From Ovis canadensis (Eukaryota > Chordata > Mammalia > Artiodactyla > Bovidae): a stretch of DNA of 64,000 nucleotides. Every line of letters starts with the position of its first letter. Position 1 is the stretch's first letter. The translations under genes were made by a program, and so were the position numbers. Location of the stretch: positions 28,994,501 to 29,058,500 of the forward strand of contig NC_091255.1 in assembly GCF_042477335.2 (NCBI RefSeq), read 5' to 3'. The notes beneath the pieces are model-generated. The model was given only the letters and a program-made list of their open reading frames with translations, was not told the origin of the DNA and ran no database searches. Shown here in pieces: positions 1 through 11,800 of this stretch.

Positions 1-326
1 AGAGATCAAACCACTCAATCCTAAAGGAAATCAATCCTGAACATTCACTGGAAGGACTGATGATGAAGCTGAAGTTCCAATACTTTGGCCACCTGATGTG
101 AAGAGTTGACTCATTAGAAAAGACCCTGATGCTGGGAAAGATTGAGGGCAGGAGAAGTGGACGACAGAAGATGAGATGGTTGGATGGCATCACCAACTCA
201 ATGGACATGAATCTGAGCAAACTCCAGAAGATAGTGAAGGACAGGGAAGCCTGGCTTGTTGCAGTCCATGCGGTCAAAAAGAATTGGACACAAGTGAGTG
301 ACTGAACTGGACTGAACTGAGACAGC
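1..326 (+). mobile_element. BovB (RTE-type LINE) 3' fragment
   Basis: The stretch matches the familiar 3' end of ruminant BovB/ART2A elements: the 'gaaggactgatg' segment, 'ggttggatggcatcacc', and the terminal 'gactgaactgg' repeats. It is cut by the left edge of the window, so its full length is unknown. Several in-frame changes suggest an old, dead copy. BovB is an RTE-clade LINE of ruminants known for horizontal transfer between squamates and ruminants. Confidence 0.85.
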
Positions 327-374
327 CACATGTCTAAGATGCCTGGGACAGCAGAGAAACCCACCATCAATTCA

Positions 375-755
375 ACAAACACATGTGGGTACTTTTCTAT
401 CCCATATGCCTTCTCCACAGCAGGGAATACTATGTAGCCATCAACAGGAATGTACCAGCTCAGGATGACTCAGGTGGAAGCCAAGATATAGGAAATGGAA
501 ACAGCAAGGTGCGGTATAGTATGCTACTTCTGAGATTAAAAAAAAAAAAAAAAAGGAATATACCATGTAAGTATGTCTGTATACCCACAGAACATCCCTG
601 GAAGCATAAAGAAAATAGTAAGAGTATTGCCTATGATGAGGAGCAGGAAATGGCTGAGGACAGGATGGGAAGGAGAATTCCTTTTTGTAGTGTTTTCTTT
701 TGAACTTTTTCATTGTTGTTCACTGTGTCTGTATTACCTATAAAAAATGACAATC
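375..755 (+). mobile_element. Ancient L1-type 3' end remnant
   Basis: The text resembles the decayed 3' part of old mammalian L1 elements: 'atactatgtagccatcaaca' near 428, a 16-A run near 538, and 'tgtattacctataaaaaatga' wording near 730. No intact reading frame is present. The family assignment is by memory of consensus wording and needs a RepeatMasker comparison. Confidence 0.4.
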
Positions 756-2631
756 AAAGAAGACCCTTCTCTTTAGGGAGCTGAGGGCACAGGCAGACGT
801 GCAAACAATTGAAACACTCTCTGCTCATTGTCATTATGGAGACGTAGACAGGGTAGGAAGGGACTGTGGGAGAGAGGCCATCTGAGCCGGTGTGCGGGTG
901 TGTGTGGGGGACTTGGAATCATCACAGAGAGTGCTGGATTCTCTCTCAGCCCAGCCTTGCCAGGGCCTGAAGAGCACAGTGAGAACGGACCGTGGTGGAA
1001 CTGCAGGGGCAGAGGCCAGAACGCCTACTGCGTTGTGTGCCAGGCTAAGAAGCCGCAATTTTATCCTAATAGAAAATAGGCGACTATTAAAGAATTTTCA
1101 GAAGAGGAGTGACCTGTTCAGAGCGGCTGTTTAGAGAGAGGATTCTGGCAGGAACACAGAAGGATAGATGAAGATGGGCAAGAATGGGGTGGAGAGACTG
1201 GTTATGAGGTTAATGCAGGAATCTAGGAGAAGGAAGGCAGAGGATGACAAAGAGAGTGGGGATGGAGGAGAGGGATGAAAGCTGAGACCTGCCATGGGTC
1301 TGAAGTGTGCATGCTGACCATGAACAGATCTAGCTCTGCGCACTTGGTTTTCTCACACGGGCGTCCTCTGCTCATTCTGCCCCAAATACCCCCAGCAGCT
1401 GGCAGAATGGGTCCCCAGGGGCTGCTCCCTAGTCAGCCTGCCTGTCTCCTTGCCCCAGGCTCTAGCTGCTTGGCAAAGAGGTGCAGAGGAAAGAACAGAA
1501 GTCTGTCCCTCATCATTCAACTCCTAGGTCTCTCTTATTTATTCCACACTCTCTCTCTCTCTCTCTCACGATTCAGGTCCTCTCATTATTTCTGAGCTGT
1601 ACAGCTTGCTGCTTCCCCGGCTCGCCTCTCCCACCCCTGTCTGTGAAGTGTCAATCAAACCATCGGATGAGCAGCTCAGCCTTCCATCCTCTGCGGCTCT
1701 GCCTCAGGACACAGCAGCAATTGCTGACACACAGCAGCGGTGTAGAGCCGCCGGCTCTCCCTTTAATGGTCTTCCGATCCAGAATGGGTGTTAAAGTGAA
1801 ATTTGAGGGGTTCACTTCTCTCCACTTGCCCCTATCAGGATGACCACAAGGACGGGCAACACTAAGAGAGAGGGAAGCCTTCAGAAGCCGGAGTGCTTTT
1901 CATCTGAAGGTTGGACCACGGCCAGTGTCTGCTTTCGGAGGAGTCGTTTGAAATTCTTAACGAGAAGCAGAATGCTTGAGTCCAGGAATCCAGGGCAGGC
2001 TTGTGAAGTAGGGATGGGGAGATAGAATTGTTATTTTATTACTGAAGTTATATTCTATTAAACAAAGGAGAGGTGGGATACAGAGCTGCTTTGTAGCTTC
2101 CCGGGAGGATGAACAATGAGAAATGTTCAGGGTTGGAGGGGGGAAGTGGCTAGGAAAACTGAGATTAGAACAAAGAAAGAACCTCCCCACGCCCTGGAAC
2201 TGGTGACCGGGGAGATCTGAAGCATCTGTTTCCTCAAGGGATTTGTCCTTATCCTTTTACAAATTATGAATGGAAGTGCAATTTTTATAGAATATGGAAA
2301 TTAATGAGCATTAAGCTCAATTACCTTCGCCAAATTCTCTCTAGATCTCTGATACACACACACATGACTTGTGGCTGTGATCCGTGCGTGTCTATTTGTG
2401 TTCTGCGCCTCTTCCCCAGTATAATTTCATATACACATGTCTGTGGAGCCCTCTGTCCTCAGGCTTGTCGTTCTGAATATCCTACCTATTGCGTCAATGT
2501 GCCAGTGTCTGTACTTCCATCCCCTGTGGCTGGGTTTTTTCCAGTATTTTTTTTAATTTGTTACTTTTCCCATTTAATTTTTTTAAGTTGGTATGTTATA
2601 TTTTCATTGCTATTCCATTCAAGAAATTTTC
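756..2631. other. Intergenic DNA, no gene recognised
   Basis: I see no exon with convincing splice sites, no RNA gene and no recognisable recent repeat here, apart from a short CT dinucleotide run at about 1548-1568. The short open frames on both strands have no recognisable motif and look like chance. Confidence 0.5.
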
Positions 2632-2751
2632 CTTTTTTTTTTTTTTTTTGGCCTCATGGCACATGGAATCTTAGTTCCCTCATCAGGGACGGAACCCAAG
2701 CCCCCTGCAGTAGAAACGTGAAGTCTTAACCTCTGGACCGCCAGAGAAGTC
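2632..2751 (-). mobile_element. CHR-2-type tRNA-derived SINE
   Basis: Read on the minus strand this is the cetartiodactyl tRNA-Glu-type SINE (consensus 'acttccctggtggtccagtgg') with its RNA polymerase III B-box-like segment and an A tail, seen here as a T run at 2632-2649. The copy is decayed. It is followed at once by a TA dinucleotide run. Confidence 0.7.
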
Positions 2752-2759
2752 TATTTAAA

Positions 2760-2779
2760 ATATATATATATATATATTA
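2760..2779. repeat. (TA)n microsatellite
   Basis: About ten uninterrupted TA units adjoin the end of the SINE. This is a typical site for length polymorphism. Confidence 0.9.
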
Positions 2780-3567
2780 TAAAAGCACAATGAGGAATGT
2801 CTTCATATAAATGCCCTTTTCTTCCCTTGAATATTTCCCTGGGTTATAGTTCCCAAAGTTTAATTTCTAGGTCAGAAGGTTTGAACCATTTTACCGCCCC
2901 AGTGCTCTCCAGGAAGCCCAGGCAATCTGAGTGGCCACCCTACTCTCTCTCCATCCCCAAGGCACTGACAACATGAGATTTTATCATTTTTATTTATTTT
3001 TGCTCATTTAATAGGGACATAATTGTACCTTGAAGTTATTTAATTCCCATCTCTTTCATTGCCAGTGAGACTGGGCAGACTTCCACATTAGGATTTATTG
3101 TCTGCTTTTCCTTTGTGTAAACTGTTCATCTCCTCTGACATCTTATCAAGAGAAATCTGAAGGCTGATCTTATGTATTTATATCAAGACTTTACATACTG
3201 AAAGAGTCCATTTTTCTCAGTTATGTCTGCCACTCCCTAAGGGACCTGTCACGTTGTGAGGTAGATGCTAGCTTGTCCCGTGTGGGTCAGGAGTGGGAGA
3301 GTCTTGAGGTCACTTCTGGATCCTAGAGACGTTTTTTTCAGAAGAAGAAAAAAATGCCAGTCGTATGGCACCCCCCTCTCTGGGCCCCTATTTTCCTAGG
3401 AAAGGAAGCCTGGGCTGAAAGGATAGCTTAGTTGCCAAGGCCATGTTGAAGGAGTCTTTGCTAAGGCTAGGCACCTTCCTATGGTCCCAAGGATGTCCTG
3501 GTCCATTACTTTCTACCGCTTGTAGCATGGCCATACTCAAATCAGAATCATCGTTACAAGTCGGAAC
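2780..3567. other. Intergenic DNA, no gene recognised
   Basis: This is AT-rich sequence without exons, RNA genes or clear recent repeats. Parts may be very old LINE remains, but I cannot name a family. Confidence 0.4.
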
Positions 3568-3725
3568 TCATTGGTATAGCACAGTGCTTAAAGAACCTGT
3601 TCTGTACCAGACACACCGAGGCTCACCTCTCAGTGCCCCTGTTTACCAGGCGCGAGGCTTTGGGCAAGTTACAGTCTCTGTGAGTCTTTGTGTCTTTGTC
3701 TGTAAAGTGGTATTTCAGTTATAGC
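3568..3725 (+). mobile_element. MIR SINE remnant
   Basis: The core wording of the mammalian-wide MIR element is visible: 'gcacagtgcttaaagaacc', 'gggcaagttac' and 'tctgtaaagtgg'. It is diverged, as expected for an element fixed early in mammals. Confidence 0.6.
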
Positions 3726-3773
3726 TGCATGAAAAACTACCTAAAATCTTAGTGGCTAAAAACAGCAACTATT

Positions 3774-4092
3774 GGACTTCCCTGGTGGCTTAGTGGTAAA
3801 GAATCTGCCTGCCAGTGCGGGGGACACAGGTTTTATCCCTGATCCAGAAGGATCCCTTATGCCTCAGAGCAAGCAAGCCCACAGGCCACAACTATTGAGT
3901 CTGTGCTCTAGAGCCCGGAAGCCACAGCTACTAAAGCCTGAGCGCCCTCGAGCGCATGCTCTTGAGAAGCACAATGCCTTCTAGAGAAGGCACCCAATAA
4001 GCAATTAGACGGGAGCCTCCACTCGCCACAACTGGAGAAAGGCCCGAGCACAGTAACGAAGAGCCAGCATAGCCAAACATAAATAAACAAAG
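3774..4092 (+). mobile_element. CHR-1-type SINE, near full length
   Basis: The element starts with 'ggacttccctggtggctta' and runs through 'ctctagagcccggaagccac', 'ctcgccacaactggag' and 'agccagcatagccaaa' to an A-rich AAATAAACA tail. This is the roughly 300-bp CHR-1 form of the artiodactyl tRNA-Glu SINE. It lies head-on to the next SINE, making an inverted pair. Confidence 0.8.
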
Positions 4093-4246
4093 AAACCTGT
4101 TTTATTCTATCTCATGATTTTGTAGCTCAGGAATTCAGATGGGTTTTGGCTAGATGAGTCTTATGCTCCACGTGGCATTAATTGGGTCACTCAGTGGTAT
4201 TTAACTGGTGGCCAGGGTGGGCTGGAAGGTCCAAGATTGCTTCACT

Positions 4247-4495
4247 ATTTTCTAAAGAAACTATTTGTTTATTTGTTTTTGGCTGCACTGGGTCTTTGTT
4301 GCTGCACGTGGGCTTTCTCTAGTTGTGGTGAACGGGCTTCTCATTGCAGTGGCTTCTCTTATTGCGAAGCACGGGCTCTAGAGCATGGGCTTAGTAGCTG
4401 CTCTGGGGCATGTGGGATCTTCCTGGACCAAGGATCGAACCAGTGTCCCCTGCATTGGCAAGGGGATTCTTAATCACTAGGCCAGCAGGGAAGTC
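4247..4495 (-). mobile_element. CHR-1-type SINE with perfect target-site duplication
   Basis: This is a reverse-oriented CHR-1 SINE. A 16-bp perfect direct repeat, 'ccaagattgcttcact', flanks it at 4231-4246 and 4496-4511. That shows insertion by target-primed reverse transcription and sets the element's exact borders. Confidence 0.85.
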
Positions 4496-4511
4496 CCAAG
4501 ATTGCTTCACT

Positions 4512-5380
4512 CTTATGTCTGTCTCTCCATGTAGTCTCAGGGCCTCTCCATGTGGTCTCTCCAACAGGATGGTTGGACTAACATGGAGGATCCAAGAAGC
4601 TGCGTTTAAGGCCTGGGCCAGAAATTGTCCCCGTGTCACTTCCTCTATATCCTACGGGTCAAGCTGTCACAGAGCCTGTGATGGGAAGAGTGACCAAGAA
4701 GTGGGGGCCATCTTTAATGTGCCAAAAGTGGGGATAAAAATATCAATATTTACATCTAGGGCTGTGAGGATTAAACTAGATAATACATGCAGAGGCTGAT
4801 TCACCGTGAGGCTAATGAAACTTCAGCCACGGGGCTCCTTAATTGCACGATCTTTTCCAAGTCTTAGGAACTAATTTTGTATTCACAATTTTTTCCTTTC
4901 CTTTTCTTCAAGAGTCCCCCTGAATTGTATAAGAATTAGGCCCTACACAGCCTGGCTGTGTCCCAAATGCATTTAGCATACTGCCTGGCACAGAGGGAGC
5001 CCTCACTCCAGGGCCCCTCATGTCCTAGGCTAGTGCCTGGTCCCCTTCTGTGTCTCCAGAGAAAGCTCTTCCTTTTACTCTGTCCTTTCCATTTGTTCAG
5101 GATCATTTCCCCTTCTCCTTTTTAAAAGACGCAAGTCAGACACGCTGAGAATAATTTCATAATCACAAACCTGCCCTCCCAATTGGCCCCTGAGCCTACC
5201 CCCTGACCTCACCACCCACCAGGGAGGTGGGTCTTACCCTGGGCATCGTGCCAAGTTCTTAGCCAGGCCCTCTAGAGTCTCCAAAGGAAATCAGGCTGGA
5301 GAGTGGGAAGACAGCAGGGGGAGGCAGCAGTCCCAGTGCCCGGCTGGGTCTAGGAGGCATTGAAATTCCAGGGCCGGAGT
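4512..5380. other. Intergenic DNA upstream of PIPOX
   Basis: No exon, RNA gene or recent repeat is recognised. In human the neighbour on this side is SEZ6, transcribed away from PIPOX. I looked for its signal-peptide exon and did not find it, so SEZ6 must start to the left of this window if synteny holds. Confidence 0.45.
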
Positions 5381-5752
5381 CCTGAGACAAAGATCGTAAT
5401 GAGACAGGAAGGTGGCATAGGAAGGAGTCCATTTGCATGACAATAATTGAGCCGAGAATAGAAAGCTAGAGGGATGCAAGGGGTGAGGCTGGCAGCTGAG
5501 CCGGGCTAAACCTCACAAATCAGACTCCCCAGCTCTGCTTTGGAGGGGAGGCGGGGGCTGAGCACGGTGCCAGGCTTTGGGGGTTGGGAGGAGCGGGGCG
5601 AAGGCCAGGGCCCAGGGGACTGTGGGAATGCTGACCAGGTTGGACTTTGCTTTACTCCTCCTCCTTGGGGCTGGAGCCTGCCTCCACCGGCCCTCTCTGA
5701 TCGCTGAGGTCTCTGTGGTCTCTGAGGCTGTAGAGCTAATTCAGCGGGCAGG
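5381..5752 (+). promoter_or_regulatory. PIPOX: Putative PIPOX promoter and 5' untranslated region
   Basis: The stretch just before the PIPOX start codon is free of repeats. It contains an octamer-like ATTTGCAT (about 5429), a GC box 'aggcgggggc' (about 5549), and an HNF4-type site at 5641-5649. There is no TATA box or CCAAT box at a usual spacing, so the transcription start cannot be placed by eye. The start codon at 5753 has A at -3 and G at +4, a strong Kozak context. Confidence 0.5.
5641..5649 (-). promoter_or_regulatory. HNF4-type site CAAAGTCCA
   Basis: On the minus strand this reads CAAAGTCCA, the HNF4-specific binding motif. It lies 104 bp before the PIPOX start codon. HNF4-alpha drives many liver and kidney genes, and those are the main tissues of PIPOX expression. 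Binding is inferred only. Confidence 0.4.
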
Positions 5753-5866
5753 ATGGCTGCTCAGAGGGAGCTCTATGACGCCATTGTGATCGGGGCAGGC
5801 ATCCAGGGCTGCTTCACGGCATACCACCTGGCCAAACACAGCAAGAAAATCCTCCTGCTGGAGCAG
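5753..5866 (+). CDS. PIPOX: PIPOX exon 1 (coding part)
   Basis: It encodes residues 1-38 from the initiator methionine to LLLEQ, including the dinucleotide-binding GAGIQG. The exon ends in phase 0 at a CAG|GTACCG donor. The 1,242-bp intron 1 that follows holds no recognised feature. Confidence 0.95.
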
Positions 5867-8800
5867 GTACCGTGTCCCCTCTGCACTCCTGACCTCAGGG
5901 ACAGTCCCTTTCTCCTCCCCGCCCCCCAACCCCCAGAGGCTTTTCTGGAGCCAGCAGGCGGTGGGGTGGAGGACCTGATCATCACAAATCAAAGGGCCTG
6001 GTCATCACAAATTCTGTGCAGTGTGAAGCTTAGCTGTCTGGTGTGTTTCATGACGATGCAAAGACAGTTCCACCCTCCCTAAGACCTGCTTTGGGTTTCT
6101 AGGCACATTTCTTCCTTTTGCTGCCTCCCAGATCCTGTCCTTGACCAGCAAGTGTCCCAGGCCCCATTCTCTACCTTCTACCTACCCAGGATCCTCTGTG
6201 CCAAAATGGCTGCTCTGACCCAGAAAAGTAATCAGTTCTGCTTTGGGTAACCTTAAGCAGAGGTAATTCTGCCTGGAGGCAAAGGCTGATTAGTCCGCCT
6301 AGGAGGTAGGGTTTGTCCTGGCATATTTCTGGCCCCTTACCCTGCAACCGAGCAGCGGCTCCTGTTTCCTTCTGTCACCTCTGGATAATAGCAGTCTCCT
6401 TGTTTGATACACAGGAAATGAGGCTTAGGTTTGTTTTTTTTTTTCCTTATAGAAAAGTGACCCCATGAAGTGCAGTCTACTGGCCACTGCCCATGTAGGT
6501 AGGCCCTGTATAGCCACAGGGTCCTTCCCAGGGCAGATCCACCCAGCCCACCTTCCCAAGGTTTCTACCCTCCCGTTCTACCTGCATCTATCCAGGATGT
6601 TTTTGGTTTACTCTTCTTGGTAATGAGCTGGATTGGTTGGAAACCTTCATTTCTCGATCAGTTTTCTCAAAGCCTGAGGGATTCCTGGTCCAACCTCGAA
6701 GGAAACACTCTGTCTCTTGTTAAATCCCAAGATAGATCACTTGTCCTGAGCAATCTGAACTACAGAGAAAGAGTCAGCATCAGTTTCCTTGTCCATAAAA
6801 TGAGGAACCTAGACTAGAAAGATCTCGAACCATCTTTCTAATTCTGCTTCTCCAAGAGTCTAAATGGAGGTTGCAACAGGATGACTGAAGATTAACTCAC
6901 AGAGGGACTTTGGGATGCGAATGATGTTAGCAAAAAGAAGGCATGAGTTAGAGCTACTGAAGAACTTCTCTTCTGAAGCCAAGTCAGTACTTGGCCATAA
7001 AGGGAGAAATATTTGAAGGATAAGCACTCCTCATTGACAGCACATGATTAGCCGGCTCCTAAAGGGGAGGGGTGTCAGCTGCAGCTGTCTCTTGTTCTCC
7101 ATCTCCAGTTCTTTCTCCCGCACTCCCGAGGAAGCTCCCATGGGCAGAGCCGGATCATCCGAAGGGCATACCCAGAAGATTTCTACACCCAGATGATGGC
7201 TGAGTGCTACTCCATGTGGGCCCAGCTGGAGCATGAGGCGGGAACCCAATTATACAGGTTGGGTTGGTGGGAGAGAATTCCTTGAATCCTGGGGCTTGGC
7301 ACCTGGGGGTGCTTTTACCATAAGAGGGGGTGGTGCCAGGAACACTTGATGTGCAACAAGGGACACACAGGGTCTCGGAGGTGTTGGATCCATGGAAGCA
7401 TTCTGCTTGCTGTCACCACGCCACGGGTCCAGCTGGCTCCGGCCAGGCTCTGAGTTCCAGGGCTGGGTTCAGACCATGTGCCCAAGGCTTGCAGAGGTTG
7501 TTTGGGGAAAGCTGCTGAAAAGACACTCGGCAGGTGCCCAGAGCTAGAGTGTGTATCTACATTTCCGTGAAGCTGACAGAAGCTCTATCAGGGCAGGGAT
7601 TGAAATAGAGGAGAAGAACTCTGCTTGATTATTTTTAATTAAAAAAATAATTATTTGTTCGGCTGTGTTGGGTCTTAGTTGCATCATACGGGATCTTGCA
7701 TTGCTCGTTGCAGCACGTGGACTCTCTAGTTGAGGCACGCAGGCTCAGTAGTTTTGGTGCATGGATTTAGTTGCTCCCTGGCATGTGGGATCTTAGTTCC
7801 TCAACCAGGGTTCGAACTCATGTCTCCAGGATTGCAAGGTGGATTCTCAACCGTTGGACCACCAGGGAAGTCCCTCTGCTTGATTCTTTATATTCCTACT
7901 AGTATCACAACTTCTCATGCTGGGTCCTCACCCTTAGAACAACCCATATAAATCCATTTCATTTTTCTCTGCATACCTCCTCCCGTGGGAACAAATGGCA
8001 ATGCTCCTCAGGCCACACTGCTTGCCATGGAGGGAGCCTGCAGCTATTTCCATGGGAGCCTGATGCTCCCATGTCTTTTCTGACCCTTAAGATCCGTCCC
8101 CCAACCACGACCTTTCGAATACTCATGAGGAAGAAGGCAGACAACCCAGGAGGCAAAGAGAAGTTTTACCACCCATTGTATCATCCTCCCACCTTCTCTA
8201 TGGCTCTTAACTGAACTTCCTACAGAACCACTGCTCTACCCTACAGGGTGGCAGTTATTTTAATGGCCAGGAACCAAGAGGTTACTGTTCTGTTGCAAAA
8301 ACACCATTAACTTAAGAACAAAGTGAAATCCATTATGCAAATACAGCTAGGGCAGCTAATTACAGATTGATTCCAGAGGCAGCTAATGCACCCAGCACCC
8401 AAATAAAGGAGCATGTCTTGCTGAGGGGTGGCCTGGCAAAGGGACCCCCCTCTCCGTCAGCCATCTGTGAATATTGCTGAGTATCTTGTGCTGAAAGATC
8501 TGCCGAGGCCTTGGAGGGCACACTTCATCCCAGAAGACAAGGAGGCAACTGAGAGATGTTTGGAAAGTGGAATCTTTCAGAGAGGAGACAACTCTGGACT
8601 CAGACAGGCTTGCATTTGACTTTGTGCTCTACCTCTTACCAGCTGTGTGACCTTGGAAAAGTTTCTGTACCTCTCTGCACCTCATTTTCTCTTCTAGGGC
8701 TTTGTGAGAATTAAATGAGACTCTTATGAAATACTTGGCACTATGCCTAGCACCTTTAAATACAAACATGGCAGTTCCTTCCAGTTATTCTGGGTCAGCT

Positions 8801-11800
8801 GCGTCCTATCTCCATCGAGTAAGGGGGGAAGAAATGCAGGAGGAGGCAGATGGGATACAGGAAGCATGGACATCGAGGGGAAGGGCTGCTGGAGAGAGGG
8901 AAAGGGACCGTTGGATAGGAGACTCGATCTCACAACCCTCTTTGGCAGGAAGGCAGGAATTTGGAAGGGCTTTGGAATAAGGCAGGCCTGGCTCTAGATA
9001 TCAGTTCACTCTGACATATTTAGCTGTGTGGTTTGGAGCAAGCTGTCTAACCCCTGTGAGACTCAATTTTCTCATCTGCAAAATAGGGGTAATAATATCT
9101 ATTTCCTAGGTCTGTTGTGAGGATAAGTATGTAAAGGGTTTAGAATGCTACCTGACAAATCACCACCATCATCATCACTGCATGTTTTAGTGCTTATGAT
9201 AAGAAGCTGGGGGTCCAATGGCTAAGACTCTGTGCGCTCCCAATGCAGGGGACACAGGTTTGATCCCTTGTCAGGGAAGATCTTGTATGTTGTTCAGCCA
9301 GAAAAAAACAAAAAGGAAACTAAGGCTGTTCTAAAAGTACCTGATCCATGTTAACTCATTTAATTCTCCCTACAAACTTATGAGAGGGTTGCTACTGACC
9401 AGTCAAGATCTTAACCAGTAGTGCAATTCACAGAATTACTCAACTTTTAGTCTAGAGCAGAGTTTGGCAAACTTTCTGTGAATGGCCATATAGTAAGTTT
9501 GCAGGCATTGCAGGCCATATGGTCTCTGTTGCAGCAATTCAGTTCTGCCAGTTACTCAACTCTGCCATTGTGAAAGCAGCCACGAATAAAGTGAAAGTGA
9601 AAGTTGCTAAGAGCTGTCCGACTCTTCGTGACCCCACATAGTCTGCCAGGCTCCTCTGTCCATGGAATTCTCCAGGCAAGAATACCGGAGTGGGTTGCCA
9701 TTCCCTTCTCCAGGGGATCTTCCTGATCCGGGATTGAACCCGGGTCTCCTGCACGTCAGGCTGATTCTCTACCATCTGAGCCACCATAATACGAAAACAA
9801 ATGACCATGGCTGGGTTCCAATAAAACTTTACGGACACGGAAACTTCACATAATTTTCAGCTCATGAAATATTCTTTTGCTTTTCGTCAACCATTTGAAA
9901 ACTTGAAAACCATCTTGGCTGTGGGACAGGCATAAACAGGTGGCAGACCTGATACAGCCCCTGGGTCATATCTTGCTGGCTCCTGATTTAGGGGATGACA
10001 GAGGATGAGATGGTTGGATGGCATCACCAGCTCAAAGGATAAGAGTTTGAGGAAGCTCAGGAGTTGAAAGGAAGCCTGTTGTACTGCAGTCCATAGGGTC
10101 ACAAAGAGTCAGACATGACTGAGCGACTAAATTGATAGATTGATTGATTTAGGAAATACCACAGACTACTTACCTTGTCCATCTCTTGTCTCCATACAAG
10201 TTCATGCCTAAATTATCCCAGATCAAAAGATTGCTCTGTGTGCGCACATGTGCTCAGTTCCTCGGTCATGTCTGACTCTTTATGACCCCATGGACTGTAG
10301 CCCATCAGGCTTCTCTGTCCATGGGATTTCCCAGGCAAAGAGTATTGGAGTAGGTTGCCATTTCCTTCTCCAGGGGATCTTCCCCACGCAGGGATCGAAC
10401 CCAGGTCTCCCACATTTCAGGTAGATGCTTTAACCTTTGAGCCACCAGGGAAGCCAGGACATACTCTCGCCCCTCTTAAAAGACTATCTACCCGCTTTCC
10501 CTGCAAAAAGACTCTTCCTATGCTTCAAAGCCCCACTTACAGAAAATGAGGAGTGAAGTGAATGTTCTTTGAAAAATCTTGAAAGTTCTTTATAGTGCTA
10601 GGTTTTATTATTGTGTTGTGTTGTTATTATTAACAATTTCTTCCTTACGGCCAACCTAATTTACCCAGGCAGGCTAGTTTATTTAGTTCTTTTACTCGGA
10701 GCCACGGAACAGATACTTCCCATTCCAATTCCTTGATCTTTTGTTCCTAATTCTGATTTTCTAAATGATCCATCAGCTGTGTGGTTTTTATTCTCTTAAG
10801 TTCTTCTGGAAGAACTAGCACAATATCATAATTGAACTGATAGATACAAACATATTTACTTAATGATATTTGATGATGATTGAAAAAAAAAAGCCTTCAG
10901 GAGCTGATAGTTGAGGTGGTCGTCCAATTCTTTTCATTCTGTTCTGCCACTCCCAGTGACAGTGGCATACTGAATATGGGTGGGCTCCGGATATTTGCAT
11001 ATACTCCGGGAACAGACAATGACACGTGTCAGATCACAAGGTCTGAGTCTTTTGTGATGTGTACAGCCAGGATGATGATACCCAGAGCAAATCCCAGCTC
11101 TGTGGCCCATCTCTTTCCTGCCCCCGCCTTCTCCCTTTGAGTCCTACTATCTAGCTCCTGACCCGGGCTGCCCCTGCTTAGCTGACAATATCAGACAAGA
11201 TCACAGCCGTAGGCAGTACAGCTGCTGGCAGAACCTGGTGGCCCCCTCCGCAGCTGCTGCTTCCCGTGTCTGCAAAGTGTCTGGCTTGTCAGCCACATCC
11301 CCTCCCTGGAGCAGTCTTTGTTAACCAATTCCACCTCGGCCCACTGAGCTGAAGATGAAACACCAGGAGCTCCTCGAAAACCAACAAAGACAGCAGCCAT
11401 TACCAAGTCCTACTGGAGCCCCTTCCCCAAGGCGACTCTCAGAGCTGGCTTCCTGGTACTTTTCACCCAGAGAGGGGGAAGCTGGAGCTTGGAATGGGAG
11501 ATGGCAGATGCACGGAGAGCTGTCTGCCCCTCCCAATTCCTCCCAGCTCCATCCTGCCTCCTGTCCTATTGTAGTAACTGGTAAAAATCCCTCATCACCA
11601 ATTCCGTCCATCACTTCTAAGGCTTTAATAGGACCACAGAGAAGTCAAGGGCTTCACTGGTGGCTCAAGCAGTAGAGAATCTGCCTGCAATGCGGGAGAC
11701 CCAGGTTTGATCCCTGGGTCAGGAAGATCCCCTGGAGAAGGGGATGACTACCCACTCCAGTATTCTTGCCTGGAGAATTCCATGGGCAGATCCTGGCAGG

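Noticed and set aside
1-5380. Possible first exon of SEZ6, the expected human neighbour
   Set aside because: No minus-strand frame here has a SEZ6-like signal peptide or splice pattern, so the gene must start outside the window.
9590-9786. tRNA-like segment with A- and B-box wording (also in every other Bov-tA and CHR copy)
   Set aside because: These are tRNA-derived SINE heads. None folds as an intact tRNA by inspection, and each continues into SINE body sequence.
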